Source of the DNA: Betaproteobacteria bacterium
GTDB taxonomy: Bacteria > Pseudomonadota > Gammaproteobacteria > Burkholderiales > SG8-39
Assembly: GCA_947482825.1 (NCBI GenBank)
Contig: CANKMT010000056.1
Location: 1-36,388, forward strand
Reading direction: 5' to 3'
Length of the DNA stretch: 36,388 nucleotides
Shown: positions 8,890-21,329 of the stretch, piece after piece
Position numbering within the stretch: position 1 is the stretch's first letter
Layout of the letters: every line of letters begins with the position of its first letter
Notes under the pieces: generated by a model
What the model was told of the DNA's origin: nothing
Seen by the model: only the letters and a program-made list of their open reading frames with translations
The model's database searches: none
Made by a program: the position numbers and the translations under genes

Positions 8890-9660
8890 ATGGCCCGGAT
8901 CATTGCGGTCGCCAACCAAAAAGGCGGCGTGGGCAAGACGACCACGAGCGTCAACCTTGCAGCGAGCCTTGCGGTGAGCGGTAAGCGAGTCCTCCTGATC
9001 GACCTCGATCCGCAGGGCAATGCAACCACAGGTAGCGGCGTGGACAAGAAAGCCACGTCGCGCACCGTGTACCAAGTGCTTCTCGGCCTGGGCGAAGTGG
9101 GGGGCATCCGCATCGTTTCCGAATCTGGAAAATACGATCTTCTTCCCGCGAACCGGGAACTGGCCGGCGCCGAGGTGGAATTGGTGGACCTGCCGAATCG
9201 CGAAGGCCGCCTCAAGGCGGCATTGTCCAGCGTGGAGGCGGACTACGACTTCGTCCTCATCGATTGCCCTCCCTCGCTTTCGCTCCTGACAATCAACGGG
9301 CTGGTGGCGGCGCGCGAAGTGCTGATTCCCATGCAATGCGAGTACTACGCGCTCGAGGGGCTGTCGGACCTGGTGGGCACCGTCAAGCGGGTGCGCGCAA
9401 ACCTGAATCCGGCGCTCGAGATCGGTGGTTTGCTGCGCACGATGTACGACCCGCGCAACACGCTCTCACAGCAGGTCTCCGCGCAGCTGGAGCAGCACTT
9501 CGGAAACAAGGTATTCAAGACCCTCGTGCCTCGCAATGTGCGGTTGGCCGAGGCGCCCAGTTACGGAATGGCTGCGGTGGTGTGGGATCGCGCGTCCAAG
9601 GGTGCGCAGGCCTACCTCGCACTTGCCGAGGAAATCCTGGCGCCCGCGACCGCGGCATGA
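8890..9660 (+). CDS. parA: Chromosome-partitioning ATPase ParA (Soj)
   Basis: A Walker-type ATPase that forms ATP-dependent dimers on the nucleoid and moves ParB-parS complexes. It has 256 residues, the short chromosomal form without an N-terminal DNA-binding domain. The deviant Walker A motif KGGVGKTTT (11-19) with its signature lysine, switch region LIDLDPQGNATTG, and Walker B VLIDCPPSLSLLTIN are intact. ATG 8890 begins directly at the conserved MARIIAVANQKGG. An upstream in-frame extension into rsmG has no support. It lies two bases after rsmG and ten before parB, so the three are one transcription unit. Confidence 0.97.
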   Translation: MARIIAVANQKGGVGKTTTSVNLAASLAVSGKRVLLIDLDPQGNATTGSGVDKKATSRTVYQVLLGLGEVGGIRIVSESGKYDLLPANRELAGAEVELVDLPNREGRLKAALSSVEADYDFVLIDCPPSLSLLTINGLVAAREVLIPMQCEYYALEGLSDLVGTVKRVRANLNPALEIGGLLRTMYDPRNTLSQQVSAQLEQHFGNKVFKTLVPRNVRLAEAPSYGMAAVVWDRASKGAQAYLALAEEILAPATAA

Positions 9661-9670
9661 GGACCACGGA

Positions 9671-10516
9671 ATGAACAAGCAAAAAGGGTTGGGACGCGGG
9701 CTCGATGCGCTGCTTGGCGGGGACGAGCCGCCGAAAGACGCGCTGATGAAACTCCCGGTCAACCGGATCCGGCCGGGAAAATACCAGCCACGCACTAAGA
9801 TGGACCAGGAGGCGCTCGCCGAACTCGCGGCGTCGATCAAAACGCAGGGGCTGATGCAACCGATATTGGTGCGGCCGGTGGAACGTGACCGCTACGAGCT
9901 GATTGCCGGCGAGCGCCGCTGGCGCGCTGCACAGATGGCGGGGCTCGACGAGGTGCCGGCGCTCGTGCGCGAGGTGCCGGACGAAGCGGCGCTTGCCATG
10001 GCGCTGATCGAAAACATCCAACGCGAAAACCTGAACGCGATGGAAGAGGCCGCTGGCCTCCAACGCCTCGTGCAGGAATTCAAAATGACCCACCAGCAGG
10101 CCGCGGACGCCGTCGGTCGCTCGCGCAGCGCGGCAAGCAATCTGCTGCGCTTGCTCAATCTAGCCAAACCGGTACAAGCAATGGTCATGGAGGGCGTGCT
10201 CGAGATGGGCCACGCGCGTGCCCTGCTTGCGCTCGATGGCGCCCGCCAGGTCGAAGCTGCGAATCGCACGGCGGCGAGAGGAATGTCGGTGCGTGAAACC
10301 GAAGCGCTAGCCCAGCAGTGGCTCAAGGGCGACACGACCCCCGCGCGGCGCAAGAAGATCGATCGCGATATTGCCCGGCTTGAAGAGGAAACCGCCGGGA
10401 AAATCGGCACCACCGTTGAGATCAAGGCCGGGCGCAAAGGCAGCGGCAAGCTCGTCGTGCACTACTCGAGTTTCGAGCATCTCGACGAATTGATCGCAAA
10501 ACTCGGCAGGCGGTAA
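9671..10516 (+). CDS. parB: Chromosome-partitioning protein ParB (Spo0J)
   Basis: Binds parS and acts as a CTP-dependent DNA clamp that spreads along the chromosome. It has 281 residues. The N-terminal KGLGRGLDALLG box (ParA-interacting), box I (LIAGERRWRAAQ, CTP-binding arginines), box II (ENIQRENLNAMEEA), the helix-turn-helix MTHQQAADAVGRSRSAASNLLRLL and a C-terminal dimerisation domain ending HLDELIAKLGRR are all visible. ATG 9671 follows a GAGG at 9659. Two of its binding sites are in this window at 6269 and 6309. Confidence 0.97.
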   Translation: MNKQKGLGRGLDALLGGDEPPKDALMKLPVNRIRPGKYQPRTKMDQEALAELAASIKTQGLMQPILVRPVERDRYELIAGERRWRAAQMAGLDEVPALVREVPDEAALAMALIENIQRENLNAMEEAAGLQRLVQEFKMTHQQAADAVGRSRSAASNLLRLLNLAKPVQAMVMEGVLEMGHARALLALDGARQVEAANRTAARGMSVRETEALAQQWLKGDTTPARRKKIDRDIARLEEETAGKIGTTVEIKAGRKGSGKLVVHYSSFEHLDELIAKLGRR

Positions 10517-10549
10517 GCGCGCGAGTCGTTGTTGCGCCGCGGCGAATGA

Positions 10550-10579
10550 TTGACTGTGAACACCGAGGACAATTACAAT
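10550..10579 (+). promoter_or_regulatory. Promoter of the ATP synthase operon
   Basis: A -35 box TTGACT (10550-10555) and a -10 box TACAAT (10574-10579), 18 bases apart, differ from the sigma-70 consensus by one base each. The site falls in the gap between parB and atpI. Transcription would begin near 10586, giving a leader of about 15 bases before atpI. Confidence 0.72.
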
Positions 10580-10601
10580 CAACGGGTTTGCTCGATGCAA
10601 A

Positions 10602-10977
10602 ATGAAGATCCCGATGCCTCGCATCAAGAGCAAGCCGATCCGCACCGTCCTCGCCTGGCAACTCATCGCCACAGCCGCGTTGACGCTGTTCTCCGGCTGG
10701 CTTGAAGGGGGGCACGGCGCGTTATCGGCGGCGCTTGGCGGCGCGGCGGGCGTGGCGGGCGGGCTTGGATTTACAGTGATGGTGCAACGGGGCAGGGACA
10801 AGTCCGCAGGGGGGGCGCTGGTGACGGCGCTGCAGGCAGAGTCGGTCAAGATCGGACTCTCGGTATTTCTTCTCTGGATGGTTTTGAAAAACTACGAGGA
10901 CGTGATCGCGTCCGCGTGCGTTGGATCGTTCATTTTGTCGATCCTGATTTTTTCGATGGCATTTTTTGTCCGCGACC

Positions 10978-10991
<14 letters not shown>
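10602..10991 (+). CDS. atpI: ATP synthase protein I
   Basis: A small membrane protein thought to help assemble the c-ring. It has 129 residues and four hydrophobic segments: about 14-32, 40-60, 80-95 and 103-123. The second is very Gly/Ala-rich ([19 protein letters not shown]). Its position at the head of the operon is usual. The chosen ATG is 10602; an in-frame ATG at 10614 would shorten the basic N-terminus by four residues. Its last 14 bases overlap atpB, suggesting coupled translation. Confidence 0.9.
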
Positions 10992-12094
<1,103 letters not shown>

Positions 12095-12129
12095 GCGGCT
12101 CCGCCGCGTATTCCCGCCAGGGGGGAAGC

Positions 12130-12600
12130 ATGAACCTAACATTTTCGATGATCGCCCAGGCGCTGGTGTTCCTGGCCTTCATCGCATTCACCATCAAGTT
12201 CGTCTGGCCGCCGATGTTGCGGGCGATCGAAACGAGGCAGAAGACCATCGCCGACGGCCTTGCGGCCGCCGACCAGGGTCGCAAGTCGTTGGAGGTCTCC
12301 GCAAAGCAGGCCGACGAGGAGATCAACGCCGCGCGAGCGCGCGCGGCAGAGATCCTCGGACAGGCCGAGAAGCGCGCCGCGCAGATGATCGAAGCGGCCA
12401 AGGAAGCGGCCAGGGAAGAAAGCGGCAGGGAAAAGGCAGCCGCCAAAGCCGAGATCGAGCAGGACGTTTCCCGGGCGCGGGAAACGCTGCGCGAACAGGT
12501 GGCCTCGCTTGCTGTGGCCGGCGCCGAGAAGATCCTGCGCCGCGAAGTCAACGCCCAGTCGCACGTCGAACTGCTTTCGCAATTGAAGAAAGAGCTCTGA
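12130..12600 (+). CDS. atpF: ATP synthase subunit b
   Basis: The peripheral stalk of the complex, 156 residues. One N-terminal membrane helix (about 6-26, [16 protein letters not shown]) is followed by a long charged helix rich in Ala, Glu, Lys and Arg that dimerises and reaches up to F1. ATG 12130 has an excellent AGGGGGGA ahead of it. It ends 5 bases before atpH. Confidence 0.96.
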   Translation: MNLTFSMIAQALVFLAFIAFTIKFVWPPMLRAIETRQKTIADGLAAADQGRKSLEVSAKQADEEINAARARAAEILGQAEKRAAQMIEAAKEAAREESGREKAAAKAEIEQDVSRARETLREQVASLAVAGAEKILRREVNAQSHVELLSQLKKEL

Positions 12601-12605
12601 CCAGG

Positions 12606-13136
12606 ATGGCCGAAACCGCCACAATCGCGAGACCCTACGCCGAAGCGTTGTTTGCAATGGCCGACAAATCGGGCTCGCTGGCGCAATGGTCCGAGACACT
12701 CGGGCAGCTGGCCCAGTTTGCGCAGGCGCCCGAGATGGCGCAGATTCTCGGTAATCCCAAGGTGACCAGCGCACAGTTCGTCGAACTGTTCTCGGCCGCT
12801 GGCATGCCCGCCGAAGTCAAGGGGCTGCTCCAGATGCTGACCGAGAACCGGCGACTGCAAGCCCTGCCCGCGATCCGCGACCTGTTCGAGCAGCTCAAGG
12901 CCGAGCGAGAAGGCGCGATCGACGCCGAGATCGAAACCGCCTTCCCGTTCCAAACAGGAGAGCTCGAGGCCCTGGTGGTCGATCTCGAGCGACGCTTCAA
13001 GCGCAAGATCCGGCCGCAGGTCAGCCTCAACCAGGAACTCATCGGCGGCGCCAAAGTGAGCGTCGGCGACCAGGTCATCGACGGCACCGTGCGCGGCAAG
13101 CTCCAAGCCATGAACGCAGGACTGATGGGCAGCTGA
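12606..13136 (+). CDS. atpH: ATP synthase subunit delta
   Basis: Joins the peripheral stalk to the top of F1. It has 176 residues, the usual length. The family start [14 protein letters not shown] (6-19) and the C-terminal signature [22 protein letters not shown] are present. It is preceded by a close AGG and begins 5 bases after atpF. Confidence 0.96.
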   Translation: MAETATIARPYAEALFAMADKSGSLAQWSETLGQLAQFAQAPEMAQILGNPKVTSAQFVELFSAAGMPAEVKGLLQMLTENRRLQALPAIRDLFEQLKAEREGAIDAEIETAFPFQTGELEALVVDLERRFKRKIRPQVSLNQELIGGAKVSVGDQVIDGTVRGKLQAMNAGLMGS

Positions 13137-13185
13137 TCGAAGTCAGCGCCCGCATCGACATCCCACTTTCAGAAACGGAAACGCC

Positions 13186-14730
<1,545 letters not shown>

Positions 14731-14743
14731 CCGAGGTCCCGCG

Positions 14744-15607
14744 ATGCCCGGCAGCAAAGAAATCCGCACCAAGATCAAGAGCGTGCAAAACACGCGCAAG
14801 ATCACCAAGGCCATGGAGATGGTCGCCGCCTCCAAGATGAGGAAGGCGCAGCAGCGCATGCGTGCTGCGCGTCCGTACGCGGAGAAGATTCGCAACGTCG
14901 CGGCGCACATGAGCCACGCCAACCCGGAGTACCGCCACCCGTTCCTCGTCGAGCGCGACTCGGTCAAGAAAGTCGGCATCATCGTCGTCACCTCTGACAA
15001 GGGCCTGTGCGGTGGACTGAACACAAACGTGCTTCGCATGGCGCTTGCCAAAATGCGCGAGTGGGAAGGCGAGGGCGAGCAGTTCGAAGTCTGCGCGATC
15101 GGCAACAAGGGTTTCGGGTTCATGCAGCGCCTCAAGGCCAACCTGGTGTCGCATGTCATCGGCCTGGGCGACACGCCGCACATGGACAAGCTGATCGGCG
15201 CGGTCAAGGTGATGCTCAACGGCTACACCGAGGACAGGTTCGACCGTCTCGTGATCTTCTACACCAAGTTCCTGAACACCATGAAGCAGGAACCGGTCAT
15301 GGAGCAGCTCTTGCCGCTTTCGGGCGAGACGATGGGTGCGCCCGAAGGTCTGTGGGACTACATCTACGAGCCAGATGCAAAGGCCGTCATCGACCAGGTG
15401 CTTACGCGCTACATCGAGGCGCTAATCTACCAGGCGGTGTCCGAGAACATCGCCTCCGAACAAAGCGCTCGCATGGTCGCGATGAAAGCGGCGAGCGACA
15501 ACGCCGGCAACGTGATCGGCGAATTGCAGCTCATCTACAACAAGTCGCGCCAGGCGGCGATCACGAAAGAGCTTTCGGAGATTGTCGGCGGCGCCGCAGC
15601 AGTTTAG
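14744..15607 (+). CDS. atpG: ATP synthase subunit gamma
   Basis: The central rotating shaft, 287 residues. The N-terminal helix signature [33 protein letters not shown] in the middle and the C-terminal helix ([21 protein letters not shown]) are all present. It is followed by an 89-base gap before atpD that holds a long perfect palindrome, which is unusual inside this operon. Confidence 0.97.
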   Translation: MPGSKEIRTKIKSVQNTRKITKAMEMVAASKMRKAQQRMRAARPYAEKIRNVAAHMSHANPEYRHPFLVERDSVKKVGIIVVTSDKGLCGGLNTNVLRMALAKMREWEGEGEQFEVCAIGNKGFGFMQRLKANLVSHVIGLGDTPHMDKLIGAVKVMLNGYTEDRFDRLVIFYTKFLNTMKQEPVMEQLLPLSGETMGAPEGLWDYIYEPDAKAVIDQVLTRYIEALIYQAVSENIASEQSARMVAMKAASDNAGNVIGELQLIYNKSRQAAITKELSEIVGGAAAV

Positions 15608-15618
15608 CTTTTATACAA

Positions 15619-15666
15619 GATCCCTCATTTGAGCGGATGGCTTTTCATCCGCTCAAATGAGGGATC
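15619..15666. repeat. Perfect 21-bp palindrome between atpG and atpD
   Basis: The left arm at 15619-15639 and the right arm at 15646-15666 are exact reverse complements with a 6-base loop (GCTTTT). Neither strand has a T-tract after the stem, so it is not a standard terminator. As RNA it would form a very stable hairpin 30 bases in front of the atpD start. I found no second copy in the window. It may be a mobile palindromic (REP/MITE-like) unit or an mRNA-processing or stability element. Confidence 0.9.
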
Positions 15667-15687
15667 CAAACGAATTCGATCTACTAG

Positions 15688-17075
<1,388 letters not shown>

Positions 17076-17076
<1 letters not shown>

Positions 17077-17498
17077 TGGCCAACACCATCCACGTCGACG
17101 TCGTCAGCGCCGAGGAGCAGATCTACTCCGGCGAGGCGGAATTCGTCGTCCTGCCGGGCGAGGCGGGCGAGCTCGGCATTTACCCCCGCCACACGCCGCT
17201 GATCACGCGCATCAAGCCGGGCACGGTGCGCATCAAGCCCAAAGGCGGCGGTGAAGAAGAGCTAATCTTCGTCGCCGGCGGGATCCTCGAAGTGCAGCCA
17301 AAGGTGGTGACGGTGCTTGCCGATACGGCCATCCGCGGACACGACCTCGATGAAGCCAAGGCCCTCGACGCGCAGAAGCGCGCGCAAGAGGCGATGCACG
17401 ACCGCAGCGGCAAGATGGAATACGCCAAGGCGGCGGCCGAACTGGCCGAAGCGGCCGCGCAGATCGCAGCAATCCGCAAGCTGCGCCAGAAACGGTAG
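17076..17498 (+). CDS. atpC: ATP synthase subunit epsilon
   Basis: The inhibitory and coupling subunit at the foot of the shaft, 140 residues. The N-terminal beta-sandwich ([38 protein letters not shown]) and the two-helix C-terminal domain ([12 protein letters not shown] to [10 protein letters not shown]) are complete, so both inhibition and coupling are possible. It overlaps atpD by one base and ends the operon. Confidence 0.96.
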
Positions 17499-17521
17499 CG
17501 TTCCCGCAAGTGCAATCCCCG

Positions 17522-17550
17522 GGGGCAGTGCGAGCTGCCCCTTTTCATTT
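17522..17550 (+). terminator. Rho-independent terminator of the atp operon
   Basis: A 7-bp G/C-rich stem, GGGGCAG (17522-17528) with CTGCCCC (17535-17541), and a 6-base loop are followed directly by TTTTCATTT. It lies 23 bases after the atpC stop and in front of glpD, so glpD is probably transcribed separately. Confidence 0.85.
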
Positions 17551-17562
17551 GGGACCCGGAAC

Positions 17563-17592
17563 ATGATCGACGCTGTTCTGTGCAACGCGTGA
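17563..17592 (+). other. Possible 9-codon leader ORF coupled to glpD
   Basis: ATG at 17563 opens a frame encoding MIDAVLCNA. It ends in a TGA whose last base is the A of the glpD ATG (TGATG). A GGA precedes its start by 2 bases, which is too close for an ideal ribosome site. glpD itself has no good ribosome site, so re-initiation after this mini-gene could supply its translation. The function is inferred and unproved. Confidence 0.3.
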
Positions 17593-19076
17593 TGAAAAAA
17601 TTCGACCTCCTTGTCATCGGCGGCGGCATCAACGGCATCGGCATCGCGCGCGATGCGGCCGGCCGCGGTCTCTCGGTGCTCGTGGTCGAGAAGGATGACC
17701 TGGCTTCGCACACCTCCTCGTGGTCCTCCAAGCTGATTCACGGAGGCCTGCGCTATCTCGAGCAATACGAGTTCCGGCTGGTCGGCGAGGCCCTGGCCGA
17801 ACGCGAGATATTGTTGTCGATCGCCGGGCACTTGGTCTCGCCGATGCGCTTCGTGATGCCGCATGTGCCCGAGTTGCGTCCGCGGTGGATGATCCGGATC
17901 GGCCTTTTCCTCTACGACCATCTTAGCCGCCGGACTTCACTGCCCGGCTCCTCCGGCTTGAGCCTGGCCGGACCACCCTATAACGCCGGTCTCAAGAACA
18001 CGCTGCGCAACGGCTTTATCTATTCCGACTGCCGGGTGGACGATGCGCGCCTCGTAGTCGCAAATGCGCTCGACGCGAAACGCTTGGGCGCGCAGATCCT
18101 GACGCGTACTCTATGTGTCAGTGCCCACCGCAAAGACGGCCTGTGGCAAGCGCGGATCAAGAGCGAGGAAGGTGCCTCGCGCGAGATAACGGCCGTTGCA
18201 GTGGTCAACGCGGCCGGCCCCTGGGTCAAAGAGGTCCTCAACGGACACTTGCACCAGCCCAGCCGCGACAACGTGCGCCTCGTCAAGGGCAGCCACATCG
18301 TCGTACCCAGGGTCTACGAAGGCGAGCACGCCTTCATCCTCCAGAATGACGACAAGCGCGTCGTTTTCATGATTCCGTACGAAGGCAGCTTCACGCTGAT
18401 CGGCACCACGGACGTTGCGGTCGAGGGCGATCCGGGCAAACCGCTGGCGACCGACGAGGAAGTCGCGTACCTGTGCCGTGCCGCCAACCGCTACCTCGCC
18501 AAGCCGGTCGCGCCGGCCGACGTTGCATGGCGCTACGCCGGCATCCGCCCCCTCTATGACGACGGCACCAGCGATCCGTCCGCAGTCACGCGCGACTACA
18601 CTTTGCGCGTGGACGATGACCAGGGCGCGATGGCCGTGCTTTCGGTTTTCGGAGGCAAGATCACCACCTACCGGCGACTCGCGGAGCACGCGCTTGAAAA
18701 GCTCACGCCCTACTTTCCGGGCCTCAAGGGAGCATGGACCGACAAGGCCAAACTTCCCGGGAGCGACTTCGAAGGCTCGCGCGATGCGGTCTTCGCACGG
18801 CTGCGGGACAAGTATGCCGGGCTACCGGTCGAGGCCTTGAGCGGCATTTTCCGGCGCCACGGCACCCTTTCAGAGGCGGTGCTCGGCGACGCGAGTGCCG
18901 CCGCCGACCTTGGCGAGCACTTCGGCGCCGGGCTGTATGCGCGTGAAATCCAGTATCTCGTCGACCACGAATGGGCGCGCACGGCCGTGGATGTGCTCTG
19001 GAGACGCAGCAAGGCCGGCCTTCATCTCACGACCGTACAAAGCGAACGTGTCGCGCAGTGGCTGGCCGACAAGTGA
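17592..19076 (+). CDS. glpD: Glycerol-3-phosphate dehydrogenase (FAD, membrane-associated)
   Basis: Oxidises sn-glycerol 3-phosphate to dihydroxyacetone phosphate and passes electrons to the quinone pool. It has 494 residues (E. coli GlpD has 501). The FAD site VIGGGINGIGIARDAAGRG lies at 8-26. The family signature SSWSSKLIHGGLRYLEQYEF, GSHIVVPRVY, and SVFGGKITTYRRLAEHAL are all present, as is the C-terminal helical domain ending ERVAQWLADK. ATG 17592 gives the natural N-terminus; GTGs at 17580 and 17589 are in frame and would add only a few residues. The stop overlaps the next gene (TGATG), so the HAD phosphatase is co-translated. No glpF, glpK or glpR is nearby. Confidence 0.94.
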   Translation: MKKFDLLVIGGGINGIGIARDAAGRGLSVLVVEKDDLASHTSSWSSKLIHGGLRYLEQYEFRLVGEALAEREILLSIAGHLVSPMRFVMPHVPELRPRWMIRIGLFLYDHLSRRTSLPGSSGLSLAGPPYNAGLKNTLRNGFIYSDCRVDDARLVVANALDAKRLGAQILTRTLCVSAHRKDGLWQARIKSEEGASREITAVAVVNAAGPWVKEVLNGHLHQPSRDNVRLVKGSHIVVPRVYEGEHAFILQNDDKRVVFMIPYEGSFTLIGTTDVAVEGDPGKPLATDEEVAYLCRAANRYLAKPVAPADVAWRYAGIRPLYDDGTSDPSAVTRDYTLRVDDDQGAMAVLSVFGGKITTYRRLAEHALEKLTPYFPGLKGAWTDKAKLPGSDFEGSRDAVFARLRDKYAGLPVEALSGIFRRHGTLSEAVLGDASAAADLGEHFGAGLYAREIQYLVDHEWARTAVDVLWRRSKAGLHLTTVQSERVAQWLADK

Positions 19077-19858
19077 TGAGACCGCTTGCCGAGTTGGACA
19101 CGAGAGGCATCCGTGGCCTTTTCTTCGATATCGACGATACGCTGACTACCGAAGGGCGCCTGACCTCGACGGCCTATTCGGCGCTCGAGCGTTGGAAGGC
19201 GGCCGGGAAGATTGCGATCCCGGTGACTGGGCGGCCCGCCGGCTGGTGTGACCATATCGCGCGCATGTGGCCCGTGGACGCGGTGGTCGGGGAGAACGGC
19301 GCGTTCTATTTCCGCCACGACGCCGCGCGACGGGTTCTCGTGAAGCGATTCCTGCAGGATGCTGCGACGCGGGCTGCAAACCGCGCACGGCTGGCCGCCC
19401 TCGCCGCGCGGATCCTTGCCGCAGTGCCCGGCTCCGCCGTAGCTTCGGACCAGGGCTATCGAGAGACCGACCTCGCCATCGATTTCTGCGAAGACGTGGC
19501 TCCGCTAGCGCTTTCCGAAGCCGAAAAGATTGCAGCCCTGATGCGCGCATCTGGCCTGACCGCCAAGATCAGCTCGATCCACGTGAACGGCTGGTTCGGG
19601 GACTACGACAAGCTCGGCATGGCGAAGATCGTGGCCAGCGAATGTTTCGGCCTGAACCTCGATGTTGCGCGCGCGCAATTCGCCTATGCCGGCGATTCAC
19701 CCAACGATTCGCCGATGTTCGCCTACTTTCCCGCGTCGATCGGCGTGGCCAACGTGCGCCGCTTCGAGGGGCGGCTCGATCCTCCGCCGGCCTATGTGAC
19801 GGTTGACGAGGCGGGGTCGGGATTTTCCGAACTCGTGACCCACCTGCTGGAGCGCTGA
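19076..19858 (+). CDS. HAD-superfamily hydrolase (class IIB, sugar-phosphatase-like)
   Basis: A phosphatase of 260 residues. Motif I is FFDIDDTLT with nucleophile D18 and acid D20; motif II is the T in PVTGRPAG; motif IV is GDSPNDSPMF (206-215). The class IIB cap begins after GENGAFYF, as in sucrose-phosphate and mannosyl-3-phosphoglycerate phosphatases. The substrate is not determinable. The start shares one base with the glpD stop, so a role on a glycerol- or sugar-linked phosphate is possible (inference from context). Its stop is followed three bases later by the TTG start of the permease gene. Confidence 0.85.
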   Translation: MRPLAELDTRGIRGLFFDIDDTLTTEGRLTSTAYSALERWKAAGKIAIPVTGRPAGWCDHIARMWPVDAVVGENGAFYFRHDAARRVLVKRFLQDAATRAANRARLAALAARILAAVPGSAVASDQGYRETDLAIDFCEDVAPLALSEAEKIAALMRASGLTAKISSIHVNGWFGDYDKLGMAKIVASECFGLNLDVARAQFAYAGDSPNDSPMFAYFPASIGVANVRRFEGRLDPPPAYVTVDEAGSGFSELVTHLLER

Positions 19859-19861
19859 GCG

Positions 19862-20668
19862 TTGGAATATTGGTGGTTGTATCCGCCCATCGGGGCAGTG
19901 GTCGGTTTCATGGCGGGGTTGCTGGGCATCGGCGGGGGCATGGTCCTCGTGCCGATCCTGCTGTTCGTTTTCGGTTCGCAGAGTCCGCAGACCGGTTTCC
20001 CGCCCGAGCACCTCATGCATATGGCTCTCGCGACCGCGATGGCGACGATCCCCTTTACATCGGCGGCCAGCGTATGCGCCCACCATGCCCGCGGAGGCGT
20101 CGATTGGAGGATCGTCACCGGAATGCTGCCGGGCCTCGCGTTCGGCGCGGTCCTTGCTGCACTGGTGGCAGGCAAGGTGCCTGGCCGGCCCCTGGCGATC
20201 TTCTTCGCCGCATTCATCCTCTATGCGGCAACCTCGATGTTCTTCGACCTCACGCCCGCGGGTAAACGGACGCTGCCGGGCCGCGCCGGGCTCGCAGTTG
20301 TCGGATCGATCGTTTCTTTCCTCGCTTCATTCGTTGCGGCCGGCGCGGCCTTCATGACGATTCCGTTCATGGCCTGGTGCAATGTTCCGCTCAAGCGTGC
20401 AGTGGGAACGGCGGCGGGGATCGGCTTCCCGCTCGGTGTGGCGGCAAGCGTCGGCTACGCCATTGCGGGAATGCGCGCCGGGCCGATGCCGGACTGGAGC
20501 CTGGGATTCATCTACTTGCCGGCGTTGCTCCTGATCGTGCCGCCCAGCGTGCTGGTGGCCCCGCTGGGCGCCCGCGTCTCGCAACGCATGCCCGTGAAGC
20601 ATCTGCGCATGGTGTTTGCCCTCACGCTGTATGGCATTGCGCTCCGGATGGTGATCAGCCTCTGGTAG
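19862..20668 (+). CDS. TauE/SafE family (TSUP) membrane permease
   Basis: A membrane protein of 268 residues with about seven to eight hydrophobic segments. The family's glycine-rich first helix is GFMAGLLGIGGGMVLVPIL and the second-half repeat is the FLASFVAAGAAFMTIPFMAW region. Members export sulfite, sulfoacetate or other small organosulfur or organic anions; the substrate here is unknown. The start must be TTG 19862 or later, because the codon two before it is a stop; GGAG lies about 9 bases ahead. Starting at the next ATG (19909) would remove part of the first helix. It is tightly linked to the HAD gene. Confidence 0.85.
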   Translation: MEYWWLYPPIGAVVGFMAGLLGIGGGMVLVPILLFVFGSQSPQTGFPPEHLMHMALATAMATIPFTSAASVCAHHARGGVDWRIVTGMLPGLAFGAVLAALVAGKVPGRPLAIFFAAFILYAATSMFFDLTPAGKRTLPGRAGLAVVGSIVSFLASFVAAGAAFMTIPFMAWCNVPLKRAVGTAAGIGFPLGVAASVGYAIAGMRAGPMPDWSLGFIYLPALLLIVPPSVLVAPLGARVSQRMPVKHLRMVFALTLYGIALRMVISLW

Positions 20669-20848
20669 AAAGAATGTCAGCAAGTTACCCGGAGAGTCTC
20701 GCGGGTGCTTGAGTTCTTTCGCAGCAATGTCAGTAGCCCTACGGCCGCCGCGATCGAGGGACTTCTGTGTGTGATATCTTTCCTGCAACGGCTGGGAGTC
20801 CATCGGACAGGCTTGGTGCCCGGCTACTCGATCCGCAAGGAGATCCCC

Positions 20849-21310
20849 ATGCGTGCTTCAATCGCACTATTCGCCCTGCTTTGCGCAGGCCTGATGCAGG
20901 CGCTGCCCGCCCTCGCCAAGGACCAGAAGAATCAGGCGTTCGCGGCACTGGACAAGAACGGCGACAGCTCACTTTCCCAAGCCGAGGCCGCCACCGAGAA
21001 GGAACTCGCCAAGCGGTTCGCAAAATTCGATGCGAACAAAGACGGCAAGCTCTCGGAAGAAGGGTTCATGAAGGCGATGCAGGACAACGACAAGCGCGTG
21101 CTCGCCGACAGCGCGATCACGGCCAAGGTCAAGGCGGAGCTGCTCATTGCCAAGGGCGTGTCCTCTACGGCGATTTCAGTCGATACCTACGAAGGCAGCG
21201 CGCAACTGAGCGGAACCCTCGAGAGCAAGGAACAGGCAGCGGCCGCGGGCAAGATTGCCAGCGCGGTGTCGGGCGTTCGCTCCGTCAAGAACGACCTGAG
21301 GGTGAAGTAG
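20849..21310 (+). CDS. Secreted EF-hand plus BON-domain protein
   Basis: A periplasmic protein of 153 residues that I do not recognise by name. A signal peptide (1-23, cleavage after ALA) is followed by two EF-hand loops. DKNGDSSLSQAE (35-46) has all calcium ligand positions. DANKDGKLSEEG (61-72) ends in Gly instead of the usual Glu/Asp at position 12, so it may bind poorly. Residues about 85-153 form a BON domain (SAITAKVKAELL, TYEGSAQLSGTL, ASAVSGVRSVKNDLRV), known for envelope or phospholipid association. AAGGAG lies 5 bases ahead of the ATG. The 180-base gap before it has a weak hairpin at about 20688-20707 (ACCCG/CGGGT arms). It ends 19 bases before the malonyl-CoA decarboxylase gene. 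Confidence 0.85.
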   Translation: MRASIALFALLCAGLMQALPALAKDQKNQAFAALDKNGDSSLSQAEAATEKELAKRFAKFDANKDGKLSEEGFMKAMQDNDKRVLADSAITAKVKAELLIAKGVSSTAISVDTYEGSAQLSGTLESKEQAAAAGKIASAVSGVRSVKNDLRVK

Positions 21311-21329
21311 CCCAAGTTGCAGGAAAGCT

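Noticed and set aside
19579..19587. CCACGTGAA inside the HAD gene as a third parS site
   Set aside because: Only about 11 of the 16 parS bases match and it lies in a coding region, so chance is likely.
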